Shown: positions 16,497-25,695, counted from the stretch's first letter. The stretch is 64,000 nt of DNA from Myxococcota bacterium (GCA_022710975.1 JAKLGA010000013.1:1-64000), one strand, 5' to 3'. A program made the numbers and translations. The notes: a model not told the origin generated them from the letters alone.

Positions 16497-17834
16497 CTAC
16501 GGCACCGGCCGGCAGTAGCAGTTTCCGCTCTCGGTGATGGGTTCGAAGCCGGTCGCACAGGCGTCGTCGATGCACTGCGCGGCGCAATAGGAAGCCCCGC
16601 AGCCGCCGTTCACGCAGTCAGGATTCCGACTCCCGGGCAAGAAGGCCGAGCAATCGGCATCGGAAGCGCACGGCATGTTCACCGGATCCTCCGACTCGCC
16701 GAGGCAGGCCAGGCCTGAATCGCACTCCATCGGGCAGCCCGGGTTGTTGATGTCTTCGAAAGTGCATGGTTCGCCGGAAGACTGTGCTCCGGTAATGAAG
16801 AACATTGGAATGCAATAACAGGTACCGGACACATCTGCTGGGGTGAAGAGCCCCTCACACCCCCCATCAGTGCATGGTACCGAGCAGAAGGAGTAGCCAC
16901 AGCTTCCACCCACGCAGTCGAGGTTGAAGTTCCAGGGACCAAGAACACAGCAGTCGACGGCATCCGAGCAAGACGAGACCTCGGGATTGGGCGCCATGCC
17001 GAGGCAAGTCAGCCCTGCGAGGCATTCGCCAGCACCGAGGTTCACCTCGCCGAAGGCGCAGGGTTCGCCGGGCTGCAGCTCCGTGGAGACGCAGCGGCCC
17101 ACGTAGTCGCAGACGGTGCCTTCCGGGCAGGTGCCGCACACGTCGGTGCCACAGACCGGATCCACGCCGCACTCCAGGTCGCCGCAGTCGCCGCAGCACT
17201 CACGCATGCAGACATGCCCGTTGCACATGTCCGGGGCCGGCTCGCCGTGGCACGTCTCGCACTCGCCGCAACTGCCGCCGCAGTCATCCGTGCCACATTC
17301 CCTCCCCGCGCAGTTCGGGACGCACACGCACTGGCCGCTCGCGTCGCACTGCCCGCCCTCCAGGCAGGTGCCGCAAGAAGTCCCGAAACACGGATCCGGG
17401 CCACAGATCCGACCCTCGCAGCAGGGCACCTCGAGGGTCTCGCACAGGCCCTGGGCGGTGCACTGCTCGCCCACCCCGCAATCCCCGCAGCTCCCCAGGC
17501 AGCCGTCCTCCCCGCACTCCTTGTTCGTGCAATCGGGCGCGCAAACGCACTGGCCGTTCGCCTGGCACAGCTCGCCTGCGCCGCAGGTGCCGCAGCTCCG
17601 GCCGCAGCCGTCGTCCCCGCACCATCTGCCGGCGCAGCTCGGGACGCACGTGCAGCTCCCGGTCTCCTCGTCGCACACCTCGTCCGAGGGGCAGGCGCCG
17701 CAGCTCTGGCCGCACAAGGAGTCGATCCCGCACTGCCTGCCTTCGCAGGCCGGGATGCAGAGGTCGGACTTCGAGTCGCAGCCGGCGACCAAGGCGGCGA
17801 GGAGAATCCCGAGGATGGCGGTCTTGACCTGCAT
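16497..17834 (-). CDS. Cys-rich lipoprotein, first gene of the four-gene operon
   Basis: A predicted lipoprotein of 445 aa with signal MQVKTAILGILLAALVAGC. The first 240 mature residues are CGDDGCGRSCGTCG-type repeats, including DPVCGTDVCGTC. Two copies of the ~90-residue repeat follow (GEPCAFGEVN...CYCIP and GEPCTFEDIN...CYCRP). Its signal and leader match those at 8571, 54841, 57079, 61170 and 63220. The start at 17834 follows GGGAGGGATGGGT; the ATG six bases upstream is the less likely choice. It probably carries the promoter for the next three genes, which follow at 14, 20 and 9 bp. Confidence 0.8.
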   Translation of the reverse strand: MQVKTAILGILLAALVAGCDSKSDLCIPACEGRQCGIDSLCGQSCGACPSDEVCDEETGSCTCVPSCAGRWCGDDGCGRSCGTCGAGELCQANGQCVCAPDCTNKECGEDGCLGSCGDCGVGEQCTAQGLCETLEVPCCEGRICGPDPCFGTSCGTCLEGGQCDASGQCVCVPNCAGRECGTDDCGGSCGECETCHGEPAPDMCNGHVCMRECCGDCGDLECGVDPVCGTDVCGTCPEGTVCDYVGRCVSTELQPGEPCAFGEVNLGAGECLAGLTCLGMAPNPEVSSCSDAVDCCVLGPWNFNLDCVGGSCGYSFCSVPCTDGGCEGLFTPADVSGTCYCIPMFFITGAQSSGEPCTFEDINNPGCPMECDSGLACLGESEDPVNMPCASDADCSAFLPGSRNPDCVNGGCGASYCAAQCIDDACATGFEPITESGNCYCRPVP

Positions 17835-17905
17835 ACCCATCCCTCCCGGAGGATCTGTTCCTAGCTTCCACCCATTGGAACCCGTGGGGCAAGGGAGGGG
17901 GCAGG
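17835..17905 (-). promoter_or_regulatory. Leader cassette A (copy 2), probable operon leader
   Basis: On the minus strand this reads TTGCCCCACGGGTTCCAATG, then GGGTGGAAGCTAGG, then GGGAGGGATGGGT and the ATG. It is nearly identical to the leader at 63148-63219 and likely carries the 5' end of the four-gene operon transcript. The remaining bases up to the ORF6N gene at 18128 hold nothing further I can name. Confidence 0.45.
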
Positions 17906-18127
17906 TCGGCGAACTTCCTGGACGCCCCCTCGGGAAGCGCCGTGCCGGCAGGGTGACCGAAATCCGGACACGGGGTGAGTCGTCCTCTCGGTCCAGTCGG
18001 ACGAGCGATCCTCCCGGGCATCACCCAACCCTCTTTCGATTCGACCTGTTGGACGCCACGGCCCGACCGCCAGACGAACCTCGTCTCGCTGGCCCGCGTC
18101 TTGCTTCGCCGCGGGAGGGAGGCGGCG

Positions 18128-18664
18128 ATGCCAGTCACACGTCTCGTTCCGGAAGAGGCCATCATCCACGCCATCCATTGGATCCGGGGAGAGAAGGTCC
18201 TGCTCGACCAGGATCTGGCCGACCTCTACGGAGTCGACACGCGCGCCCTGGTCCAGGCGGTCAAGCGGAACCCGGACAGGTTCCCGGACGACTTCGCGAT
18301 TGTCCTTGCGCCCCAAGAGGTTGCGATCTTGAGATCACAGAACGTGATCTCAAGATCCTGGGGAGGAAGACGGGGCGCGCCGCTCGCCTTCACCGAGCAG
18401 GGGGTGGCGATGCTGTCCAGCGTCCTGCGCAGCCCGCGTGCCGTGAAGATCAACGTCGAGATCATCCGCGTGTTCGTACGGCTGCGGAGGCTGCTGTCTA
18501 CCAACGTCGAGCTGGCCAAGAAGCTAGAAGCCCTCGAGGCCAGGTACGACCGGCAGTTCAGGGTGGTCTTCCAGGCGATCCGGGAGTTGATGGCGCCGGC
18601 GATCTCCCCGTCGACGCAGATCGGCTTCAGGGTGGAGGAGCCGGACATCGACCGCGACAGGTGA
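18128..18664 (+). CDS. ORF6N-domain DNA-binding protein
   Basis: A 178-residue cytoplasmic protein. Residues 1-90 match the ORF6N domain: [40 protein letters not shown], then [20 protein letters not shown]. This domain is common in phage antirepressor-like proteins and in chromosomal copies thought to bind DNA. The C-terminal half (about 95-150) is a probable coiled coil. The ATG at 18128 is preceded by GGGAGGGAGGCGGCG. It sits alone between two lipoprotein regions and may be a remnant of a mobile or phage-derived segment. Its target is unknown. Confidence 0.85.
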   Translation: MPVTRLVPEEAIIHAIHWIRGEKVLLDQDLADLYGVDTRALVQAVKRNPDRFPDDFAIVLAPQEVAILRSQNVISRSWGGRRGAPLAFTEQGVAMLSSVLRSPRAVKINVEIIRVFVRLRRLLSTNVELAKKLEALEARYDRQFRVVFQAIRELMAPAISPSTQIGFRVEEPDIDRDR

Positions 18665-18735
18665 CCTTTCCTCCTGGTTTCACCCCACAAGAAACTCCTG
18701 AGCGCTCAGGCACGGAAGGTCGGCCAACGAATCGT
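18664..18735 (+). repeat. Dispersed intergenic element, right half (copy G)
   Basis: The right half only, directly abutting the stop of the ORF6N gene. It contains the perfect palindrome CCTGAGCGCTCAGG (18697-18710), as in copy E, then CACGGAAGGTCGGCCAACG. Confidence 0.6.
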
Positions 18736-18752
18736 CCACCCCTCCAAGCCCC

Positions 18753-20270
18753 TCAGGGCTCGAACCAGATGGGTGCGGAGATGAGCACGTCGCCGTCGGT
18801 CTGGACTGCCTGCGCCACCCAGAATCTGGCGTCGGTCGGGTGGCGGGTGAACGTCGCCCGGCACGGGTTCTCGCCATGACAGGCCTTCGACTCGAGCACC
18901 TGGCCCTCGGCGCCGAGCAGGTCGACGCGCCGGAAGCCGTCGCCGGACTGGCGGTCGTGCGCGACCACCGAGAGGTCGAGCGGGCCGCCCCCGCGGAGCC
19001 GTGAGCCCATCCAGCAGACGCCGTCCGCCTTGAACGCGATGCGGGCCGTGTCGTCCTGGGTGGCGAAGGTGCGGTTGGCGCGCACCGCGTCGCGCAGCCC
19101 GGCGCGGGTGAGCTCGGCCGCCCACACCCCCGTGGCCCGGGGGGAGTCGCCCCAGTTCTCCTGGTGGTTGTCCTCGTTCATGGCGGGCGAGACCTGCCAT
19201 CCGTTCCTCAGCGCCTGGAAGTAGGCGTGTATCTTGTCGCTCCAGTCTCCGCGCCCGCTGAACTCGATGAGCCGCATGGCGGGGCGACCTGCCGCCGCGT
19301 AGCGGTAGTTGCGGAAGGTGCCGGGCCAGGGCGGGTGGTTCCACTGGCCGACGCAGGGCGCGCACCCCGCCACCGTCTGGTAGAGCTCGTCCAGGCCGAC
19401 GGGCGTCGGGATGCGCGTGCCCACGAACAGGGTGTTGAAGTGCCCGAGGGCGTCTCCGTCCGCGCCCAGGATGACGATCTCGTAGCCGCAGCCGGCGACG
19501 AAGCTCCCGGCGTGGCGGCCCTGGACCAGATCCGCCTCGGCCTTGCAGTTCGCGAACCTCTCGAGCATCTGCCCCTTGTGGTCGGTGACCCACAGGAAGT
19601 CGAGTCCCTCCTGGTAGGCGTGCTCGAAGGCGACCCGAGGCGTCCGCTCGCCGTCCGAGTAGCTCGTGTGGGCGTGGAGGTTGCCGAAGTAGACCGAGAA
19701 GTCCCCCTGGACGCAGCCGGGCCGGGCGCCGCAGTCGCCGCAGTCGGCCGGGCAGGCGGCGCAGTCCTCGTGGGCCCCGTCGCACACGCCGTCGCCGCAG
19801 GGATCGCAGCGGCCGCAGTCCTCGGGGCAGGAGGCACAGGTCTCTCCGGCCGCGCACACCTCGTCGCCGCACGGGTCGCAGCCACCGCAGTCGGCCGGGC
19901 AGGCGGCGCAGTCCTCGAGCGCCTCCGGGTCGCAGCGCCCGTCGCCGCAGGCCGGGCAGGAGCCGCAGTCCGGCGGGCAGGTCGCGCAGGACTCGCCCTC
20001 CTGCTCGGCGCAGGCGCCGTCGCCGCACTCGCCGTGCAGCGGGCACGCACCGCAGTCCTCGGGGCACTCCGCGCAGGTCTCCTCGAGGCCCGGGTCGCAG
20101 GCGCCGTCCCCGCAGGACCCGCACGCGCCGCAGTCCTCGGGGCACCCCTCGCAGGCCTCCTGACCGTCGCATGCCCCGTCGCCACAGGCGGGCAGGCGCT
20201 CGAAATCGTCCGGCGCCTCGCAGGCGACGAGCGCCAGGACGAGGGCGAGCGGCAGGCCGAGTCGGTTCAC
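18753..20270 (-). CDS. PHP-type metallohydrolase lipoprotein with six Cys repeats
   Basis: A predicted lipoprotein of 505 aa. The signal MNRLGLPLALVLALVAC ends at the lipid Cys. Residues about 25-175 are six repeats of CGDGxCD...C..CPxDCG. The rest resembles PHP-superfamily phosphoesterases of the CehA/McbA type. It has the metal-binding NLHAHTSYSDG near the domain start, VTDHKG, then QWNHPP and NEDNHQEN. The substrate of the family is varied, so only hydrolase is claimed. The GTG start has GGAAGGAACGATC upstream. The Cys-repeat front suggests display outside the cell, unusual for a PHP enzyme. Confidence 0.8.
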   Translation of the reverse strand: MNRLGLPLALVLALVACEAPDDFERLPACGDGACDGQEACEGCPEDCGACGSCGDGACDPGLEETCAECPEDCGACPLHGECGDGACAEQEGESCATCPPDCGSCPACGDGRCDPEALEDCAACPADCGGCDPCGDEVCAAGETCASCPEDCGRCDPCGDGVCDGAHEDCAACPADCGDCGARPGCVQGDFSVYFGNLHAHTSYSDGERTPRVAFEHAYQEGLDFLWVTDHKGQMLERFANCKAEADLVQGRHAGSFVAGCGYEIVILGADGDALGHFNTLFVGTRIPTPVGLDELYQTVAGCAPCVGQWNHPPWPGTFRNYRYAAAGRPAMRLIEFSGRGDWSDKIHAYFQALRNGWQVSPAMNEDNHQENWGDSPRATGVWAAELTRAGLRDAVRANRTFATQDDTARIAFKADGVCWMGSRLRGGGPLDLSVVAHDRQSGDGFRRVDLLGAEGQVLESKACHGENPCRATFTRHPTDARFWVAQAVQTDGDVLISAPIWFEP

Positions 20271-20640
20271 GATCGTTCCTTCCTGCCCGCGATCGCTGTG
20301 GGGGGCTCAGCGCGGACGGGCGAAACTCTGCAAGACGTGCGCCAGGTCCGCGACCGGCAAGAAGCATGGTAGGAATCGACCCGTTGCGCTCCAGGCGGTG
20401 GCCGGAGCGCCGGGTCCACCGTGACAGCGTGGCGCAGGCCTGGCCAACGGGCTGGACACTCGGGCGACAGGTACGCTTGCCGGGAGGATGGTCCCGCGAG
20501 GTGCTCACGAATCCGCGCCTTGGTATTCCGCGTCCGGGCCGAGGCTCGCGTCAAGCTGGCCTGCGGCCCTCTCTTGCCTTCAGCCAGGGCTCCTCCTGTG
20601 CTAGCTTCGACCCGTCGGGTTTCTCCGAGAGGAGGCGAGG
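20271..20640. other. 370-bp divergent intergenic region
   Basis: This gap separates the divergent PHP and oxidoreductase genes. It should hold both promoters. TGTGCTAGCTT near 20598 resembles an extended -10 box for the rightward gene, but no matching -35 is evident. Short reading frames here have no ribosome sites or protein-like composition, so I call no gene. Confidence 0.3.
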
Positions 20641-21657
20641 GTGGCGTCGGGAGCGTTCCGCTGGGGCATCCTGGGCACGGCCGGCATCGCCAGCGCCTTC
20701 GCGCGCGGGGTGGCCCTCGGCGGCTCGGGCCGGATCGAGGCCGTGGCCAGCCGCGACCTCCCCCGCGCCGAGGTCTGGGCCGAGGCCCACGGGGTGCCGC
20801 GCGCCTTCGGCTCCTACCAGGAGCTCCTGGCCGCGCGCGCCGTGGACGCCATCTACCTGCCGCTGCCCAACAGCCTGCACGCGGACTGGACCGTGGCCGC
20901 CCTGGAGGCGGGCTACCCGGTGCTGTGCGAGAAGCCGCTCTGCCCGACCCTCGGCGAGGCCCGGCGCGTCCTCGCCGCGGCCCGCAGGACCGGCCTGCAC
21001 GTGGCCGAGGGCTTCATGTACCGCCACCACCCGCTGCACGCGCGGCTGATCGAGCTGGTGCGCGGCGGGGCCGTGGGCCGGCTGACCCACGTCGCCGCGC
21101 GCTTCACCTTCCGCCTGGACGACGGCGCGGCCACCCCGGCCTCGGCCGTGCTGGGCGGGGGGGCGCTGCTCGACGTGGGCTGCTACGCCGTGCACCTGGC
21201 CCGCGCGGTGGTGGGCGCCGAGCCGTCCTGGGCCGTGGCGCTCGCCCGAGGCGAGCTGGTGGACGAGGTGCTCGCCGGCGTGCTCGAGTTCCCCGGCGGG
21301 GCGCTGGCCATGGTGGAGGCGGGCATCGCCACGGCCGAGCGGCACGGGGCCGAGATCTGCGGCGAGGAGGCCAGCCTGATCGTCGAGTCGCCCTGGTTCC
21401 CCGGGCTCGAGCGGGGCCGCCTCCTGCGCCGGCGCTTCGGCGCGCCCGACGAGGAGATCCTCACCCCGGGCGGGGACTGCTACGCGCTGGAGGCCGAGGA
21501 GTTCGCCGCGGTCTGCCGCGGGGCGCGGCCGGCGCGCTGGGGGCTCGCGGACGCGCTTGCCAACCTGGCCGCGTGCGAGGCCCTGGCCCGCGCCGCGCGC
21601 GAGGGCCGCGCCATCGCGGTCGACCAGGACCCCGGGCGGGAGAGGAGCGGATCATGA
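20641..21657 (+). CDS. Gfo/Idh/MocA-family oxidoreductase
   Basis: A 338-residue cytoplasmic NAD(P)-dependent sugar-type dehydrogenase. The N-terminal Rossmann fold carries GILGTAGIASAF. The family EKP motif (CEKPLC, Lys98) is present, and MYRHHPLH marks the start of the C-terminal substrate domain. Length and layout fit the family, whose members oxidise or isomerise sugars and inositols; the substrate cannot be inferred. The GTG start follows GAGAGGAGGCGAG. Its TGA overlaps the next gene's ATG (ATGA), so the two are probably translationally coupled. Confidence 0.9.
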   Translation: MASGAFRWGILGTAGIASAFARGVALGGSGRIEAVASRDLPRAEVWAEAHGVPRAFGSYQELLAARAVDAIYLPLPNSLHADWTVAALEAGYPVLCEKPLCPTLGEARRVLAAARRTGLHVAEGFMYRHHPLHARLIELVRGGAVGRLTHVAARFTFRLDDGAATPASAVLGGGALLDVGCYAVHLARAVVGAEPSWAVALARGELVDEVLAGVLEFPGGALAMVEAGIATAERHGAEICGEEASLIVESPWFPGLERGRLLRRRFGAPDEEILTPGGDCYALEAEEFAAVCRGARPARWGLADALANLAACEALARAAREGRAIAVDQDPGRERSGS

Positions 21658-22424
21658 GCCCGCGGCTCGCCCCCGTCGCGCTGTGCGCCCTGCTGTGCGC
21701 CTGGCCGGCCCGCGCCGCGGACCCGCCCCACACCGGGCGGGTGTGGCTGTACGCGGCCACCACCCTCAGGCTCTCGCCGGGCCTGAGCCTGACGCTCATG
21801 CCCGGGATGCGGGCCGAGTTCGCCCGGGACACCGGCGCCGCCGCCGGCCACACCCTGGACGAGGTGTTCGTGGGGCCGAACCTGCACTGGCGCTTCGACG
21901 ACCTCAGCCTGCAGCTCTCCCTGTGGTACTACTTCACCGGCATCCCCGTGGCCGGCGCGCCCGACTACGTCCAGACCCACAGCCTCGAGGTGATCCCCAC
22001 CCTGGCGTACAGGCTCGGGGACCTCACCCTGGTCAGCCGCACCATCTTCCACAGCACGGTGTACGCCACGACCTACGACGAGACCCGGCTGCGCTCGGGC
22101 TACGGGCTGGTGATCCGCGAGATGCTGCTGGCCCGCTACCAGGCCCTGCCGTGGATGGCCGTGCTGGTGGCCGACGAGCCCTTCTTCGGGGTGGTCGAGG
22201 ACGCCGAGGCCGAGCCCAGCCTGGCCGGGTTCTGGCCGCGGGGGGTGCGGTTGAACCGGGTGTACGCCGGCTTCGACTTCAAGCCCCGGCCGTCCTTCTC
22301 GGTCTCGCCCCAGTACGTGTACGAGAGCGTGTTCGACGACGGCGGGGCGGTGGTCTCCCACAACCACTACCTGTTCGTGACCGCGGCCTGGACGCTCGAC
22401 CTCATGGCCGAGAACAAGAAGTAG
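21654..22424 (+). CDS. Outer-membrane beta-barrel-like protein (DUF2490-like)
   Basis: A 256-residue exported protein with signal MSPRLAPVALCALLCAWPARAA. The mature chain alternates polar and aromatic residues, as in beta strands: YAATTLRLSPGLSLTLMPGM, FVGPNLHWRFDDLSLQLSLW, RLNRVYAGFDFKP, and a final HYLFVTAAWTLDL strand. This fits an outer-membrane barrel of the DUF2490 type. Translation is coupled to the oxidoreductase through a 4-bp ATGA overlap. I see no specific function. The family name is tentative; the barrel character is clearer. Confidence 0.7.
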   Translation: MSPRLAPVALCALLCAWPARAADPPHTGRVWLYAATTLRLSPGLSLTLMPGMRAEFARDTGAAAGHTLDEVFVGPNLHWRFDDLSLQLSLWYYFTGIPVAGAPDYVQTHSLEVIPTLAYRLGDLTLVSRTIFHSTVYATTYDETRLRSGYGLVIREMLLARYQALPWMAVLVADEPFFGVVEDAEAEPSLAGFWPRGVRLNRVYAGFDFKPRPSFSVSPQYVYESVFDDGGAVVSHNHYLFVTAAWTLDLMAENKK

Positions 22425-22509
22425 CGTGCGGCGTGCGGCGTGCGGAGTGCGAAGTGTGGCGAGTTCGCGATGCCTACGGAAGCCCGTCATGCCACAGGCC
22501 GTTGGCGGA

Positions 22510-22568
22510 GCGGTCCTCCGCCGGAGAGGGCGCCATTTCCTCTGGCGCCCTCGACGGAGGAGGGCCGC
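22510..22568. repeat. Large intergenic hairpin
   Basis: A stem of about 25 bp (GCGGTCCTCCGCC...GGCGCC paired with GGCGCC...GGAGGAGGGCCGC) closes on ATTTCCTCT. It lies between 22424 and 22623. Just upstream, 22425-22460 is a run of the heptamer-like GTGCGGC direct repeats. Confidence 0.6.
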
Positions 22569-22622
22569 GTAGCGAAGGCAGTGCGTGGTACACAAGGCGT
22601 GGTGAAAGGGAAGGGGACTGCC

Positions 22623-25478
22623 ATGAGATGGCTGGTCGCGGTTGTGCTCTCGGCGGGACTTTCGGTGTTCGGCTGCGAAGGCTCCGTGTCCGCGCCGGAC
22701 GCCGGCGAGGACGGACTGGACGGTCAGGAGCAGGACGGCGCGGATCAGGCCGCGGACGACGGCGCGGCCGCGGACGACGACGGCGTGGCCGCGGACGATG
22801 ATGGCGCGGCCGCGGATGACGACGGCGCGAGCGTGGATGACGACGGCGGGGTCGGGGAGGACGACGGCGGGCCGATCGTGCCGCGTACCTGGCCGACCGT
22901 GGCCGTGCAGCCGGGCGGGCTGGCCTACTGGGACACGCCCTACTTCGCCGACGCGTTCGCCATGGGCGGCGGCTGGATGCGCTACGCCGAGGGGGAGTGG
23001 GGCGAGTCGCTCGGCCTGTGGCAGAACCCGCAGTTCGACGGGCGCGGCCTGCCGCAGTACCTCGAGGGCGGCTACCTGCTGCGGGCCATCGTGTTCGGCC
23101 TGCACGTCCTGGACAACCGCCTGGCGCTGGCCCGCGGCCACGTGGTGCTGACCTGGCGAGGCGAGGGGGACGTGCGCCTGAACGGCGGGTACGAGTACCT
23201 CCCGGCCGAGAGCTCGGGCGCCGAGACCGGCAGCCTGGTGGACGGCCGGCGGGTGTACCGCTACACGGGCGGCCAGCTCCAGTGGGTCGAGGTGCACGCC
23301 CTGGCCGGGCCGCTGGCCGAGCTGCACGTGTGGCTGGCCGATCCGGCCGACCCGCAGAACCGCTCGCTCGAGGGCCAGCGCTTCCACCCCACCTTCCTGG
23401 CCCGGCTGGCCGATCGCCCCTGGGGCTTCGCCCGCTTCATGGACTGGCTGGAGACCAACGCCAGCCCGCAGCAGGACTGGGCGGACCGGCGCCTCCCGGA
23501 CCACCTGTTCCAGAACGGGGTGTTGAACCCGCGCGCGCCCGCCGACGGCTACCCGGGCAACCGCGGTACGGGCGCGGCCTACGAGCACCTGGTGGCGCTC
23601 TGCAACCAGACCGGGCTCGACCTGTGGCTCAACGTGCCCCACCTGGCGACCGACGACTACGTGCGGAAGCTCGCCCAGCTCCTGCGCTACGGCTCCGACG
23701 GGCGCGAGCCCTACACCCAGCCGACGGCGGATCCCGTGCACCCGCCGCTCGCCCCGGAGCGCCGCGTGTTCGTGGAGTACTCGAACGAGATCTGGTCCTG
23801 GGGCGACAGCTTCTGCCAGGGCGAGTGGGCCTACGTCCAGGCCCAGGCGCAGGGCATCGAGAAGCCGGCCTTCAACGCGCGCCGGGCCAGCCAGATCTGG
23901 AGCCTCTTCCAGGAGGTGTTCGGCGGCAGCCAGCGCGTGGTGCGGGTGGCCGCGGTGCAGGCCGGCAACGACGGCTACACCACGCCGTTCCTCGAGGAGC
24001 TGCGCGACTACGGCCCGACCCTCGACCCGCCGGTGGAGCCGGATCTGGTCGCGCCGACCACGTACTTCGGGAACGGCATCCAGGACTTCGTGTACGCCCA
24101 GCCCTGGCTCGACGGCCGCGAGGGGGACGAGGGCTACTGGACGGGCGCGGAGCACGCCGCCCAGGTGGAGGCCGCCTTCGACGAGTGGATGCGGCGGCTG
24201 CTCTCGGGCGCCGCCCAGGAGGGGGCCGGGCCGGACGCCACGGGCATCGGGGGCGGCTTCCCGGAGTCGCTGCACGTCGAGGCCCGCACGCTCTTCCCGA
24301 CGCCGAAACCGCTCGTGGCCTACGAGGGCGGGCCGTCCATCTACACCAACCAGCTCGAGGACGCGGACCCGGTCAAGGGCCCGCTCACCACGCGCTTCAT
24401 GGGCGCGCTCAATCGCCACGACCGCATGGTCGAGGTGTACCGCGCCCACCTGGAGATGGCGCTGTCCCACGGCCTGACCACCCACAACCCCTTCGTGCTG
24501 GTGAGCTCCTGGGGCAGGTACGGCCAGTGGGGCCACCTGGAGCACCTGGACCAGGACCCGCAGGACTCCGCCAAGTACCGCTTCCTGCTGTCGTTCGCCG
24601 CCGAGGCCGGGGGGCTGCGGCCGATCGACGAGCCGCTGGGCGCCTCGCCCTCGTTCGTCACCCCCAACGCGCTCCCGCCCGTGGAGCTGGGGGCCGCCTG
24701 CGACGTGGAGCTCGCCACCCAGGGCGGGGACGGGGCCCGCGCGGTGACGATCGCGGGCCAAGCGCTCGCGCCGGGGCTGACCGCCGAGGTGGTGGCGGGC
24801 TCGCCCGATCGCGCCCGCATCGCCGGCGCGCCCCAGACGGACGCGGTGAGCTACCTGTTCCTGCGGGTGGCCGACGCGGACGGCGATCCGGCCTGGCGCA
24901 CCTTCACCCTGCGGACGTACGGCGGCCCGGGCACCCTGGTGGAGAGCGACCTCACCGGGGTGAACCCGGCCCGCGCCCTGCCCTGGAGCGCGACCTACGC
25001 GCTGGCCGCGGGCTGCGGCTGGTCGGGCTGGCAGGCGGGCGCGGGCATCGTGCCCGCGGACGGGGACAACGCGCTCTTCTTCTCGGTGAACGCGCCGGCC
25101 GACGAGGCCGAGGCCACGCTGGCCCAGGCCCTGGCCGAGGGGGAGTACTGGAGCGCGACCCTCACCCCGCCCGCCGGCCAGCCCCTCGATCTGCGCGGGG
25201 CCGAGCTGCGCTTCACCGTGCGGCGGGTGGACTACCACGCCCCGCGGCGCTTCGCGGCGCTGACCAGCGCGGGCGGGCTCCAGGCCGGGGACGAGATCTT
25301 CACCAGCGAGCGGAACGCGGAGACCGACGACACCGAGTACCGGGTGACGCTGCCCGCCACGGCCGCCTACCAGGCCGTCGCGGCCCCGCTCGAGATCCGC
25401 CTGGTGCCCTTCTCCGCCCAGTACGGCGGCCACCGGGCCGCGCTCACCGCGTTCAAGCTGCGGCTCGCCCAGCCCTAG
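22623..25478 (+). CDS. Clan GH-A glycoside-hydrolase-like lipoprotein
   Basis: A predicted lipoprotein of 951 aa. Signal MRWLVAVVLSAGLSVFGC, then a low-complexity acidic linker of repeated DDDGAAA-type units (about residues 25-85). The core looks like a TIM-barrel glycosidase of clan GH-A. FVEYSNEIWSW places an Asn-Glu pair with Glu389 as likely acid/base, and KPLVAYEGGPSIYT gives Glu568 as likely nucleophile. Tryptophans and a FARFMDWL segment precede them. The last 300 residues look like beta-rich accessory domains. The start is set by the signal peptide. The substrate, probably a plant or cell-wall polysaccharide, is inference. Confidence 0.7.
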   Translation: MRWLVAVVLSAGLSVFGCEGSVSAPDAGEDGLDGQEQDGADQAADDGAAADDDGVAADDDGAAADDDGASVDDDGGVGEDDGGPIVPRTWPTVAVQPGGLAYWDTPYFADAFAMGGGWMRYAEGEWGESLGLWQNPQFDGRGLPQYLEGGYLLRAIVFGLHVLDNRLALARGHVVLTWRGEGDVRLNGGYEYLPAESSGAETGSLVDGRRVYRYTGGQLQWVEVHALAGPLAELHVWLADPADPQNRSLEGQRFHPTFLARLADRPWGFARFMDWLETNASPQQDWADRRLPDHLFQNGVLNPRAPADGYPGNRGTGAAYEHLVALCNQTGLDLWLNVPHLATDDYVRKLAQLLRYGSDGREPYTQPTADPVHPPLAPERRVFVEYSNEIWSWGDSFCQGEWAYVQAQAQGIEKPAFNARRASQIWSLFQEVFGGSQRVVRVAAVQAGNDGYTTPFLEELRDYGPTLDPPVEPDLVAPTTYFGNGIQDFVYAQPWLDGREGDEGYWTGAEHAAQVEAAFDEWMRRLLSGAAQEGAGPDATGIGGGFPESLHVEARTLFPTPKPLVAYEGGPSIYTNQLEDADPVKGPLTTRFMGALNRHDRMVEVYRAHLEMALSHGLTTHNPFVLVSSWGRYGQWGHLEHLDQDPQDSAKYRFLLSFAAEAGGLRPIDEPLGASPSFVTPNALPPVELGAACDVELATQGGDGARAVTIAGQALAPGLTAEVVAGSPDRARIAGAPQTDAVSYLFLRVADADGDPAWRTFTLRTYGGPGTLVESDLTGVNPARALPWSATYALAAGCGWSGWQAGAGIVPADGDNALFFSVNAPADEAEATLAQALAEGEYWSATLTPPAGQPLDLRGAELRFTVRRVDYHAPRRFAALTSAGGLQAGDEIFTSERNAETDDTEYRVTLPATAAYQAVAAPLEIRLVPFSAQYGGHRAALTAFKLRLAQP

Positions 25479-25600
25479 TACCGCTGATCGTGCATCGTGC
25501 ATCGTGCATGGTGCATGGTGCGGAGTGCGGCGTGCGGCGTGCGGCGTGCGACGTGCGGGGTCGAAGATCGTTCCACGTTCCAGGTTCCACGTTCATTGTT
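25479..25600. repeat. Simple direct repeats
   Basis: Tandem imperfect copies of CATCGTG/CATGGTG (25491-25518), GTGCGGC (25519-25557) and CACGTTC (25570-25590). Related GTGCGGC runs lie at 22425-22460 and, inverted, near 27993 and 28110. Confidence 0.55.
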
Positions 25601-25695
25601 CCTGCTTTCACCCCTTTAAGCATGCCTGAGTGATTCACACACGAAGGGCTTCCTAACGCTCCCGTTCCTAACCGCGCGAAGCGCGGCCAACTCCT
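25600..25695 (+). repeat. Inverted repeat flanking the DUF1846 segment, left copy (H)
   Basis: Contains CACCCCTTTAAGCATGCCTG, ACACACGAAGGG, CCTAACG and a CCGCGC-GAA-GCGCGG hairpin. It matches 27858-27950 in inverse orientation. The core is a divergent member of the dispersed element family (compare CACCTTAAAAGAAATTCCTG at 9760). Confidence 0.6.

Noticed and set aside
20267-20554. A 95-residue minus-strand frame in the divergent gap
   Set aside because: Arg/Pro-rich with no ribosome site; it overlaps the start region of the PHP gene and looks like chance.
21480-25502. A 1340-residue minus-strand frame over the oxidoreductase and glycosidase genes
   Set aside because: It mirrors the codon bias of the sense genes and shows no family motif, whereas the sense strand has three coherent proteins with start signals.
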